A stretch of DNA of 42,537 nt from Acidobacteriota bacterium (GTDB lineage: Bacteria > Acidobacteriota > Terriglobia > Acidiferrales > UBA7541): assembly GCA_003224525.1 (NCBI GenBank), contig QHZB01000231.1, forward strand, positions 1 through 42,537, read 5' to 3'. Shown here in pieces: positions 9,079-16,801 of the stretch (the first letter of the stretch is position 1; each line of letters opens with the position of its first letter). The notes beneath the pieces were generated by a model that ran no database searches, was not told the origin of the DNA, and saw only the letters and a program-made list of their open reading frames with translations. The position numbers and the translations under genes were made by a program.

Positions 9079-11481
9079 CTAATAGGGCCACTTCCAATCC
9101 CGGACTTCCGGCAAGTCGTCTCCATGTTCGCGGATGAATTGTTTATGATCGACAAGCTTGTTGCGCAGGAACTGTTTGAAATGCGCGCCGACGCGTTGCA
9201 AGCGAGGGACGCGGTCGACCACATCGCCTGCGAGGTGAAATCGATCCAAATCGTTTAGGACCGTCATATCGAAGGGAGTCGTCGTTGTTCCTTCCTCTTT
9301 GTATCCGCGGACGTGGAGGTTGTCATGATTGGTACGCCGATAAGTCAGGCGGTGAATCAGCCACGGATAGCCGTGGTAGGCAAAGATGACCGGCTTGTCT
9401 ATTGTAAAGATCGAGTCGAACTCACGGTCGGAAAGTCCGTGAGGATGTTCGGTTAAGGGCTGAATGGTCATCAAGTCAACCACATTGACGACGCGGATCT
9501 TGATGTCCGGAAAATGCTGGCGCAGAAGGTCGACGGCCGCGAGGGTCTCCAGTGTCGGGATATCTCCCGCACAGGCCATCACCACATCCGGCTCGCTTCC
9601 GTTGTCGGTGGAGGCCCACTGCCAGATTCCAATTCCATTCGTGCAATGTTCGATGGCAGATTCCATGTCGAGCCACTGCAGCGCCGGCTGCTTTCCAGCC
9701 ACGATGACGTTGACGTAGTTTCGGCTGCGGAGGCAGTGATCAGCCACGGAAAGCAGCGTATTAGCATCCGGGGGCAGGTAAACGCGAACGATGTCAGCCT
9801 TCTTGTTCACGACGTGGTCAATGAAGCCAGGATCTTGGTGTGTGAAGCCGTTATGGTCTTGGCGCCAAACGTGAGAAGTTAAGAGGTAGTTCAAGGAAGC
9901 GATCGGCCGTCGCCACGGAATATTTCTCGTCACCTTGAGCCACTTGGCGTGCTGATTGAACATGGAATCTACGATGTGAATGAAGGCCTCGTAGCAGGAG
10001 AAAAACCCGTGGCGGCCAGTGAGCAGATAACCTTCGAGCCAGCCCTGGCACATGTGCTCACTGAGCACCTCCATCACCCGGCCATCTTTTGAAAGGTGCT
10101 CGTCGGTAGGAAGCATTGGCTGCATGAAAACTTTGTCAGTGACTTCGTATAGCGCATCGAGCCGGTTCGAGGCCGTTTCATCAGGACCGAATACCCGAAA
10201 GTTCTTCGAGTCCGCGTTCCGTTTCATGACATCGCGCAGAAGATTTCCTAAGACTCGAGTTGCTTCCGCCGTCTCAGTGCCCGGCTTCGTCACTTTCACC
10301 GCGTATTCGCGGAAGTCTGGCATCACAAGGTCCTTAAGTAGCAGGCCTCCATTCGCGTGCGGGTTGGCGCCCATCCTACGCATGCCACTCGGCACTAGTT
10401 CCGCCAGTTCGGGAATCAACTTGCCACTCCCATCGAATAGTTCCTCAGGCCCATAGCTCTTCAGCCATTCTTCCAGTATCTTTACGTGGTCTGGGTGCGA
10501 GATGAAACTCGTAACGGGCACTTGGTGTGCGCGCCAGGTGTCTTCGACCGGTTTTCCCTCCACTACCTTTGGTCCGGTCCATCCCTTTGGCGTTCGTAGG
10601 ATGATCATTGGCCACGCCGGACATCCGGTGGATCGTCCCGTCCGGGCTTTATTCTGAATCGTGCCTATTTCCGCGACGATCATGTCGAGCGTGTGCGCCA
10701 TGAGTTGGTGCGTGGTCTCCGGCTGATGGCCTTCCACAAAATACGGTTTGTAACCATACCCGGTGAAAAGCTGAGTCAACTCCGCATCACTCAGACGGCT
10801 GAGTATGGTCGGATTCGCGATCTTGTATCCGTTCAAATGCAGGATGGGAAGAACAGCGCCGTCGCGAGCGGGATTCAGAAACTTGTTCGAGTGCCAACTG
10901 GCCGCGAGCGGACCCGTCTCGGCTTCGCCATCACCAACCACGCAACAAACCAGCAGGTCTGGGTTGTCAAAGGCAGCTCCGTAAGCATGTGCAATCGAGT
11001 ATCCCAGTTCACCGCCTTCATGAATTGAGCCTGGCGTCTCTGGGGCGACGTGGCTGGGAATACCTCCCGGGAATGAGAACTGTTTGAAAAGCCTCTTCAG
11101 GCCCTCTTCAGTCTGTGAGATGTTGGAATAGAGCTCGCTGTAACTGCCTTCCAGATAGGTGTTGGCAACCAAACCGGGTCCTCCATGACCTGGACCCGTT
11201 ACGTAGATGACGTTCAGATCGTGCTTCTTGATCAGGCGATTGAAATGAACGTAGATGAAATTTAACCCTGGTGTCGTGCCCCAATGACCCAGCAAGCGGG
11301 GCTTGATGTGCTCGATTTTCAGCGGCTCATGCAGCAGTGGATTAGCATAGAGGTAAATTTGCCCCACGGAAAGATAGTTCGCCGCGCGCCAGTAAGCATG
11401 CATCTTCCGTAGCTCTTCTTCGGACAGAGGCCGTCTGGATTCGTAAGGCTTTGATGAACCTGTGGGTGCCACTGAAGCCAT
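9079..11481 (-). CDS. xfp: Xylulose-5-phosphate/fructose-6-phosphate phosphoketolase
   Basis: The ATG at 11481 is preceded by a GGGAGGG site. The 800-residue thiamine-diphosphate enzyme has the family hallmarks: [36 protein letters not shown], the [20 protein letters not shown] active-site segment, and the TPP/Mg motif [20 protein letters not shown]. It splits xylulose 5-phosphate or fructose 6-phosphate into acetyl phosphate plus a shorter sugar phosphate. Acetate kinase immediately downstream turns the acetyl phosphate into ATP. Substrate preference cannot be read. The 296 bp upstream contain no Crp-like pair, though an inverted repeat (GCTCA-N11-TGAGC) lies at 11618-11638. Confidence 0.96.
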   Translation of the reverse strand: MASVAPTGSSKPYESRRPLSEEELRKMHAYWRAANYLSVGQIYLYANPLLHEPLKIEHIKPRLLGHWGTTPGLNFIYVHFNRLIKKHDLNVIYVTGPGHGGPGLVANTYLEGSYSELYSNISQTEEGLKRLFKQFSFPGGIPSHVAPETPGSIHEGGELGYSIAHAYGAAFDNPDLLVCCVVGDGEAETGPLAASWHSNKFLNPARDGAVLPILHLNGYKIANPTILSRLSDAELTQLFTGYGYKPYFVEGHQPETTHQLMAHTLDMIVAEIGTIQNKARTGRSTGCPAWPMIILRTPKGWTGPKVVEGKPVEDTWRAHQVPVTSFISHPDHVKILEEWLKSYGPEELFDGSGKLIPELAELVPSGMRRMGANPHANGGLLLKDLVMPDFREYAVKVTKPGTETAEATRVLGNLLRDVMKRNADSKNFRVFGPDETASNRLDALYEVTDKVFMQPMLPTDEHLSKDGRVMEVLSEHMCQGWLEGYLLTGRHGFFSCYEAFIHIVDSMFNQHAKWLKVTRNIPWRRPIASLNYLLTSHVWRQDHNGFTHQDPGFIDHVVNKKADIVRVYLPPDANTLLSVADHCLRSRNYVNVIVAGKQPALQWLDMESAIEHCTNGIGIWQWASTDNGSEPDVVMACAGDIPTLETLAAVDLLRQHFPDIKIRVVNVVDLMTIQPLTEHPHGLSDREFDSIFTIDKPVIFAYHGYPWLIHRLTYRRTNHDNLHVRGYKEEGTTTTPFDMTVLNDLDRFHLAGDVVDRVPRLQRVGAHFKQFLRNKLVDHKQFIREHGDDLPEVRDWKWPY

Positions 11482-11777
11482 ATCGGTGCCCTCCCTGTGT
11501 GGAATCGAAGTCGCTCATTAACTGGACGGACCGGGGAAAGAGCTGTCCTCGTCGGGGCCACGATCCAATCTTATGCCCGCAATTTTGAAAAGACTATTAC
11601 AAGTAGTTGACGACTCAGCTCATACGCTCTGACTGAGCATAAGAATCCGCCAAGATCAGCAGAAAGATAAGAACGAAGCCCGTTTTGTTGCGCGGTGAGC
11701 AGAATGCACGGGATGAGGGCAACGACCGGAGTGCCGCGTTCACACGAGCACCAGCCGGTCGAAAAGCAGCAGACACG
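11482..11777. other. Intergenic region upstream of phosphoketolase
   Basis: This stretch between the Cys/His-rich protein gene and the phosphoketolase start has no convincing gene. The one visible structure is the inverted repeat GCTCA-N11-TGAGC at 11618-11638, which could be an operator or chance. The promoter for the phosphoketolase/acetate kinase unit should lie here. Confidence 0.5.
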
Positions 11778-12497
11778 CTAAGCCGTTGAGAACTCCTTGT
11801 GACCTTCCGCGACGGAAAGTTCCGGCCAGAGCACCTTGAGCGTTACACCGTATGCTTCCTCGTACACCAGAGTGAAAACATGTGAGCAACGCTCGCAGAG
11901 CCAATAATGCCTTACGTCGTGGATTCCGTGTGGGGAATTAGCTGTTGCATCACTCCCACTTGCCGGAACTGGATCAGGCCGAAATCTGAAAAACTTGCCG
12001 CCACCGGTCCAATGAAAGGCTGTCGGACACGCCGGGTTTGCACACTTGGGATGCTCCTTGTGATAGAGAGGGGTTACACTCAACGTTCCGCCGGTTGGGG
12101 TTGGCTGATTGCTGTGAGCCCTTTGTGCGGCCACGCGCTCTTCTTCCAGGTGCTGAATAGTGGTCCGCAGCCAGCTTCCAACTGTTTCTTCGATCTCGTT
12201 TTGATCACTGCAGTGGTAAAGGGAATCCAGCGTTTCACCGGATCCGGATACGTTGAACGGAATGTGGCGGCAGGGGATCTTTTCGGAGCGGCGTTCGGGC
12301 GGCACCAGTTGCATCAGAACACAATCACTGCACGGACCGGGATTCTCTTTGGAATCGTAGTTCATGCAAGTAAGGGAGTCTTCGAAGATATACTGAGGTC
12401 TCCAGGGCGCCCTAGGCCAATGCCCATAGCGTCCGTCTTCGAGGAATTTGAGTTCAAATTTTAGAACTTCCAAGAGATCGCGCTCATCTTTCTGCAT
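11778..12497 (-). CDS. Unknown Cys/His-rich protein (MQKDERDLLEVL family)
   Basis: This 239-residue protein has no export signal. It is rich in paired Cys/His: CSDCVLMQL, CRHIPF, CANPACPTAFH and CERCSHVF, so it probably binds zinc or another metal. The C-terminal half reads like two knuckles of one zinc ribbon (CANPAC and CERC about 50 residues apart). The start is an ATG behind a GGGAGG site. The first 13 codons and the ribosome-binding site are repeated, 42 of 45 bases identical, ahead of the neighbouring cupredoxin gene, implying a lost paralogue. It lies on the same strand as that gene. I do not recognise a characterised homologue; a redox or regulatory role is only suggested by the neighbours. 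Confidence 0.75.
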   Translation of the reverse strand: MQKDERDLLEVLKFELKFLEDGRYGHWPRAPWRPQYIFEDSLTCMNYDSKENPGPCSDCVLMQLVPPERRSEKIPCRHIPFNVSGSGETLDSLYHCSDQNEIEETVGSWLRTTIQHLEEERVAAQRAHSNQPTPTGGTLSVTPLYHKEHPKCANPACPTAFHWTGGGKFFRFRPDPVPASGSDATANSPHGIHDVRHYWLCERCSHVFTLVYEEAYGVTLKVLWPELSVAEGHKEFSTA

Positions 12498-12509
12498 TTT
12501 GCACCTCCC
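12465..12509 (-). repeat. Copy 1 of 45-bp duplicated gene start
   Basis: This spans the ribosome-binding site and first codons (MQKDERDLLEVLK) of the 239-residue protein gene. It matches 13494-13538 with three mismatches. Similarity stops abruptly at both ends. Confidence 0.8.
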
Positions 12510-12623
12510 GTTCTGTTTCCAGAATCAGTCATCAGCTCAACGTAGCGCTTGTTCATCTGCCTGAGCAGGCATTCGGTGTCTCTCTTTCAATCCTTATGTC
12601 GGCTCACTTAACCAGGCGAACAG

Positions 12624-13436
12624 CTATGTACCGTTTGCTCGATAGGTGAAGCCTGTCTCTGTACTCTTGGCCGGTTCGACGGTGATTTCCTCATCGAGTT
12701 CGCCCAAGCTTTCCTGCCAGACCTTCAGGTGGTAATGACCTGCAGGGACACCCTCAATGCGGAACTTGCCTCCCGCTGCTGAAATCACGTAGTAGGGATT
12801 CTTTGCAACGACAACATATGAGCTCATCCACTTGTGCACGTCGCAGCGAACCGTTACTCGGTCCGCGCGCGCCAGCGTTATTTCCTGGGTGGCCGCACCG
12901 GGCGGGATGGCCTTGTTCACTTCCCGATTAGCGTAGGAAGTAACATGGATGTTGTGCAAGCAAAGGTCGGTGTTTCCCAGCTTGAGGCCTCCCCCCTTCA
13001 TCAGGAGGATATGCGGGACAAACGAGCATTTTTTTTGATCGATTAGAGGGCTCGAGAAATTAAAAGCCTTGCCGCTGGTGATGTCATCGATCCACACGAC
13101 TGCGTCGGCGATTCCTCCCTCTTCGATCCTTACGGGATAAACCTCTTTTGTAGTTCCACAGGCCGACGTGTCACTGGTTACTGTGAAGCGCTTCGGCAGC
13201 ACTGACTTTCCCTTATACAGGATCCGGCCAGAAATCGCTCCGGTGGCGGATTCCTCGATCGTCCGGACCACATAGCTGGAGAACGCGGCCGACTGTGACT
13301 CGCTTGCCGACGCAGCTTGCGGTTCAGGGGCGCCGGGACGGGGCGTCGATCGACTCCAGGCGACAGTGCTTCCCAGAAGGGCCAAGGCGACCAGTGCGCC
13401 CCAGAGGCTCAGTTTCCGAAACTCATTATTCCTCAT
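12624..13436 (-). CDS. Exported cupredoxin-like protein (methylamine-utilization-like)
   Basis: The ATG at 13436 gives a signal peptide (about residues 1-28) and has GAAGGA upstream. Earlier in-frame starts at 13526 and 13661 would bury the signal. The 270-residue product has a beta-sandwich section (GAISGRILYKGK, ADAVVWIDDI) followed by a cupredoxin-like region. Candidate copper ligands are LHNIH (161-164) and C198-x2-H201-x2-M204 in RCDVHKWM, then a carboxypeptidase-regulatory-like end (GKFRIEGVPAGHYHLKVW). It resembles the cupredoxin at 16160 in the C-x2-H-x2-M loop and following segment, so the two are probably distant paralogues. A likely role is a periplasmic electron carrier or copper protein. 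The tandem Crp-like boxes at 13577-13614 fit its promoter, with a TATATT -10 at 13550-13555. Confidence 0.82.
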   Translation of the reverse strand: MRNNEFRKLSLWGALVALALLGSTVAWSRSTPRPGAPEPQAASASESQSAAFSSYVVRTIEESATGAISGRILYKGKSVLPKRFTVTSDTSACGTTKEVYPVRIEEGGIADAVVWIDDITSGKAFNFSSPLIDQKKCSFVPHILLMKGGGLKLGNTDLCLHNIHVTSYANREVNKAIPPGAATQEITLARADRVTVRCDVHKWMSSYVVVAKNPYYVISAAGGKFRIEGVPAGHYHLKVWQESLGELDEEITVEPAKSTETGFTYRANGT

Positions 13437-13493
13437 GATTTGAGTCCTTCTCGCGTTGGATTTCGCGCCGCGACTGGCCGGGGCGCTCTTCAA

Positions 13494-13538
13494 AACTTCC
13501 AAAAGATCGCGCTCGTCTTTCTGCATTTTGGACCTCCC
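13494..13538 (-). pseudogene. Copy 2: start fragment of a lost MQKDERDLLEVL paralogue
   Basis: The fragment holds a GGGAGG site and an ATG at 13526 encoding the same 13 residues as the 239-residue protein gene, then loses all similarity. The frame stays open into the cupredoxin gene, so a 300-residue fusion with an internal signal peptide is possible on paper. The simplest reading is that a paralogue was deleted, leaving its promoter and first codons in front of the cupredoxin gene. Confidence 0.65.
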
Positions 13539-13576
13539 ACTCAAGTCAAAATATAAACTCAACCAAAGAGGAGTGC

Positions 13577-13614
13577 TGTGACCCTCGTCACGTGGCAGTG
13601 TGACGGCCATCACA
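13577..13614. promoter_or_regulatory. Tandem Crp-like operator pair between cupredoxin and Crp/Fnr genes
   Basis: Box 1 at 13577-13592 is TGTGA-N6-TCACG. Box 2 at 13599-13614 is TGTGA-N6-TCACA, a perfect match to the E. coli CRP consensus arms. Starts are 22 bp apart. Read leftward, box 1 is centred about 29 nt before a TATATT element (13555-13550), a class II layout for the cupredoxin promoter. Read rightward, box 2 lies ahead of TAGAAA (13637-13642) and could serve autoregulation of the Crp/Fnr gene. Confidence 0.75.
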
Positions 13615-13741
13615 GACAGGAAACCTTGGATTCCAGTAGAAACAAGGGAATTGGTTGTCATCTACCGGAAGGCTGCGTATGCCAAGCGGGTTTCGTTTTG
13701 TGTCGCGCAGGGAGGGAGGTATACTCCGAGGCGGTGAACTC

Positions 13742-14458
13742 ATGCGCGCCCCTTACGGCTTAGAAATCATTGAGAGCTGCCTGTCCTGCCCCCACCGCGA
13801 GGACCGGCTCTTTTGCAATCTTCCTCCTCCTGCGGTGCAGAGGCTGGCCGCCATCACCTCGGCAGCGGCCTATCCGAAGGGGGCAACTCTCTTCGTGGAA
13901 GGGCAGTCACCGCGTGGGGTCTTCATTTTATGCAGTGGCAAGGTCAAACTGTCGACCTCGTCTGCCGACGGGAGAAGCCTCATTCTTAGGATCTCGCAAG
14001 CGGGAGAAGTTCTGGGCCTGCCCGCGACGGTCACGGGGAAACCTTATGAGCTCACGGCCGATGTAATCGAACCCACGCAAGCGAATTTCATCTCTCGGAC
14101 GGATTTCTTGCTTTTCTTGCGCGAGCACGGCGAGGCAGCACTACGCGTGGCGCAGCAGCTCGGTGAAACGTATCATTCCGCGATCGCGGAAATGCGAACG
14201 ATTGGTCTGTCTCATTCCGCAGGTGAGAAATTGGCTCGCTTCCTGCTCGATCTCTCCGCAGACCATGACGAAGCAAAGGGCGAGGTGAGGCTTACGCTTA
14301 CCCTCACCCACGAAGAAATCGCCCAGATGATCGGGGCCTCCCGAGAGACGGTGACGCGATTGTTCGCCGATTTCAAGAAAAAGCAACTCCTGCAAGTCAA
14401 AGGTTCGACAGTTATCATCAAAAATATGGCAGGGCTCGAAAGAGTTGTGAGCACTTAG
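13742..14458 (+). CDS. Crp/Fnr family transcriptional regulator with N-terminal Cys cluster
   Basis: The 238-residue protein starts at the ATG at 13742 (GAGG upstream); in-frame ATGs at 13655 and 13679 would add residues with no family similarity. The N-terminus has C13-x2-C16-x8-C25, and a fourth cysteine, C64, lies in the beta-roll (GVFILCSGKVKL). This recalls Fnr sensors, although the spacing differs from E. coli Fnr. The effector domain (about 30-140) is followed by a dimer helix and a winged helix: LTHEEIAQMIGASRETVTRLF. The recognition helix RETVTR (201-206) has the Arg, Glu and Arg with which CRP reads TGTGA. Matching boxes lie ahead of this gene and two others in the window, so it is probably their regulator, perhaps responding to oxygen, redox or NO. 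Confidence 0.9.
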   Translation: MRAPYGLEIIESCLSCPHREDRLFCNLPPPAVQRLAAITSAAAYPKGATLFVEGQSPRGVFILCSGKVKLSTSSADGRSLILRISQAGEVLGLPATVTGKPYELTADVIEPTQANFISRTDFLLFLREHGEAALRVAQQLGETYHSAIAEMRTIGLSHSAGEKLARFLLDLSADHDEAKGEVRLTLTLTHEEIAQMIGASRETVTRLFADFKKKQLLQVKGSTVIIKNMAGLERVVST

Positions 14459-14505
14459 GTCCCTATTTCCCCTTCCCGGAAATTCTCCCCCTTCAAAGTC
14501 TGGCT

Positions 14506-14543
14506 TGTGGTGTCCGTCACATCAATCGGTGACGTGCGTCACG
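14506..14543 (+). promoter_or_regulatory. Tandem Crp-like operator pair upstream of the respiratory operon
   Basis: Box 1 at 14506-14521 is TGTGG-N6-TCACA and box 2 at 14528-14543 is GGTGA-N6-TCACG. The starts are again 22 bp apart. Box 2 is centred 112 nt before the ATG of the haem-porin fusion, and a long untranslated leader would follow. The -10 is not clear (TACAAG at 14559-14564 and AACAAT at 14566-14571 are candidates). Confidence 0.7.
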
Positions 14544-14647
14544 GCAGTTCATCTGAACTACAAGCAACAATGCAGACCGTTGAAGCCTGGCGGTGAGTTC
14601 AGGAACTTGGCCCGCAGTTCTTCGGGCGAGATTTGGAGGATAAGGGA

Positions 14648-16105
14648 ATGAAGGGTCGCGTACTGAATACCAGCATTATGGCGAGTCTGACTGCGGTCGT
14701 GGTCGTTTTGTGGGGAATGCTTGCGTCTGTGCCTAAGACCTCCGCGATCCCCGCGTTTTCACGGAAGTACCAGACGTCGTGCACCACCTGCCATAACAAC
14801 TATCCGGAACTGAACGACTTCGGAGAAGCATTCAAGAAGAACGGGTTCAAGTTTCCGAAAGACGACGAGGTCTTTGTAAAAGAACCGCCTGTCCTGTTGG
14901 GTTCAAAAGCGCAGAAAGAGGCCTTTCCTGGTGCCGTCTATCCCGGCGAGATTCCCGGATACCTGCCGATCGCGTTCCGGTACGAAGGGAATTTCACTCT
15001 GAATCGCAAGCAGCCCACAGGCGGCGTCGTGCAGAACGGATTCACACCGCGGACGGACATTTTTGCTCCAAACACCTTCACGATCCTCGCTGTGGGGACC
15101 TTCGGGCAAAACCTCTCGTTTTGGATCGATGATGACATCTCAGTCGGAGCGGCCAATGCCAATGGCGGCATGGGAGACGGCTGGCTCAAATATAGCGATC
15201 TGGGCCACGGCATCGGGTTGCCGAAGAACGCGCTGAACGTCCGGTTCGGTCAGTTTGAATTGGATCTGCCCTTTACACAGGCAAAGAGTATCTATCTCTC
15301 TCCTTTTGACATTTACGGCGAAGGGAATGTAGCGGGCACTCTGGGTACCGCAAACAATTCGACGATTTTTGGGGCGCCACAGCGAGGCATCGAGTTCGGC
15401 GGCACGCCGAACAATGGAAACTTCGATTGGTCGGTAGCCGTCACCAACGGAAGCAATGTCGGAACTGCGACGCGGAGTTCGAAAGACGTTTACGTTCGTC
15501 TCTCCCAAAAATTCAACCTGGAGCGCGATCCGGAAAGCCGCAATGCCATCCAAGCTGCGGGCCCAACTGGCCCTCGGGATCACACGTCAATCCGGCTCGG
15601 GTTCCTCTACTACTACGGCAAGAACCAACAGAACCAGGACGGCGTACCCTTTCCGGGTTTGGCGACCATCGAGGAACCGTTCTTTCGCGTGGGCGGCGAT
15701 ATGCGGTTCAAATACCGGAAGCTGGAGCTATTCGGACTCGGAATGTTCGGCCATGACGACAATCACTTGTTCACTGCCGGACCACCCGCGACCACCGGCG
15801 TTGCTCCTGCCGTGAAATTCTCCGGCGGGTTTGCCGGCGCCAACTACTGGTTCTATCCATGGCTGATCGGGACCTTCCATTACGACGCTGTGAATTCCCA
15901 TGCGGACTTCGTGAACGGCGCGCCGGCATCGCAGTACCGCACGCGGAACCGCTTCAGCCCGGGCTTCCAGGTGCTCGTACGCGCCAACATCAAAGTCGTT
16001 GGCGAATATCAGTACACCTTTGGGCGGCCTTACACAGACCTAGCAGGAAACACACTCTTCTTCCGTCCAAACACGTTCCAGACAGGCATCGACTACGTCT
16101 TTTGA
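14648..16105 (+). CDS. Monohaem cytochrome-porin fusion, Cyc2-like architecture
   Basis: The ATG at 14648 follows a GGAGG site. The 485-residue product has a signal peptide (1-33), then one haem c motif C45-T-T-C48-H49 followed by NNYPELNDFGEAFKKNGF, then about 400 residues of alternating polar/aromatic strands ending in FQTGIDYVF, the aromatic terminus of an outer-membrane barrel. One haem at the mouth of a barrel is the plan of Cyc2 iron oxidases, whose haem motif is likewise followed by a P-x-L-N-x-F-G segment. That is shared architecture and a short motif, not proof of iron oxidation. It heads a collinear run with a cupredoxin and a Rieske/cytochrome b complex, so it may pass electrons across the outer membrane in either direction. 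Tandem Crp-like boxes lie upstream. Confidence 0.82.
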   Translation: MKGRVLNTSIMASLTAVVVVLWGMLASVPKTSAIPAFSRKYQTSCTTCHNNYPELNDFGEAFKKNGFKFPKDDEVFVKEPPVLLGSKAQKEAFPGAVYPGEIPGYLPIAFRYEGNFTLNRKQPTGGVVQNGFTPRTDIFAPNTFTILAVGTFGQNLSFWIDDDISVGAANANGGMGDGWLKYSDLGHGIGLPKNALNVRFGQFELDLPFTQAKSIYLSPFDIYGEGNVAGTLGTANNSTIFGAPQRGIEFGGTPNNGNFDWSVAVTNGSNVGTATRSSKDVYVRLSQKFNLERDPESRNAIQAAGPTGPRDHTSIRLGFLYYYGKNQQNQDGVPFPGLATIEEPFFRVGGDMRFKYRKLELFGLGMFGHDDNHLFTAGPPATTGVAPAVKFSGGFAGANYWFYPWLIGTFHYDAVNSHADFVNGAPASQYRTRNRFSPGFQVLVRANIKVVGEYQYTFGRPYTDLAGNTLFFRPNTFQTGIDYVF

Positions 16106-16159
16106 GAATATCGAACTCGGAACTTGAATCGCCCGCACATCAAATACGAGAGGAACGTC

Positions 16160-16771
16160 ATGAATCCATCGAGAATCGCAGCAAAGGCAGCAGTCGCAGC
16201 AAGTCTCATCGTGGTGATGGCCGGCGCAAGCCAGGCGAATGAAATCAAAGGAAAGGTGAGCGTGCAAGGGATCAAGTCCGTAGAAAGCATCGCCGTATAT
16301 GTGGATGCGATTCCAGACAAGAAGTTCGATGCGCCGAAAGACCATGTCGTGATTGACCAGCGGAAAATGGCGTTCATTCCCCATGTCGTGGCCGTGCAGC
16401 AGGGAACTCCGGTCGAATTTCTGAACAGCGATCCCGTTGGCCACAACGTTTATTGGCCTTCGATCAGTGGGAACAAAAAGCTCTCTCACAATCTCGGCAC
16501 CTGGCCGAAGGGAGAGAAGAAGCCATTCCAATTTAATGATCTCGGCGTCGCTTCTTTACTCTGCAACGTCCATCCGGAAATGTCCGGCTATGTCGTCGTT
16601 GTTCCCACGCCGTATTTTGCGGTGACGGACAAGGACGGAAATTTTGAAATCAAGAATGTACCTGCTGGGAAATATACGCTGAAGACGTGGAGCGAAGACG
16701 GCAAACCCACAACGCAGGCTGTGGACGTTGCCGCTGGAACCGTCACGGTTGACCTGACGGTAAAGAAGTAA
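16160..16771 (+). CDS. Periplasmic cupredoxin (type 1 copper protein)
   Basis: An ATG at 16160, with GAGAGGA six bases before it, gives a 203-residue protein with a signal peptide (1-26). Type 1 copper ligands are all visible: H95 in DPVGHNVYW and C135-x2-H138-x2-M141 in LLCNVHPEMSGY. The last 50 residues (GNFEIKNVPAGKYTLKTWSE) form a carboxypeptidase-regulatory-like tail, as in the paralogue at 12624. Lying 54 bp after the haem-porin gene and 30 bp before the Fe-S flavoprotein gene, it is a natural shuttle between the outer-membrane cytochrome and the inner-membrane complex. The direction of electron flow is not shown by sequence. Confidence 0.88.
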   Translation: MNPSRIAAKAAVAASLIVVMAGASQANEIKGKVSVQGIKSVESIAVYVDAIPDKKFDAPKDHVVIDQRKMAFIPHVVAVQQGTPVEFLNSDPVGHNVYWPSISGNKKLSHNLGTWPKGEKKPFQFNDLGVASLLCNVHPEMSGYVVVVPTPYFAVTDKDGNFEIKNVPAGKYTLKTWSEDGKPTTQAVDVAAGTVTVDLTVKK

Positions 16772-16801
16772 CAGATTGGGAACCCGGAGACAGCCAATCA
16801 A

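Noticed and set aside
11618-11638. Inverted repeat upstream of phosphoketolase as a terminator or Crp site
   Set aside because: It has no T tract and does not match the TGTGA-N6-TCACA pattern; it is mentioned only as a possible operator.
12624-13661. 345-residue version of the cupredoxin-like protein
   Set aside because: The extension carries the relic gene start and operator DNA and would hide the signal peptide; the start at 13436 is preferred.
14466-14482. Short hairpin after the Crp/Fnr gene as a terminator
   Set aside because: The TTTCC/GGAAA stem is AT-rich and lacks a clean T run, so it is too weak to call.
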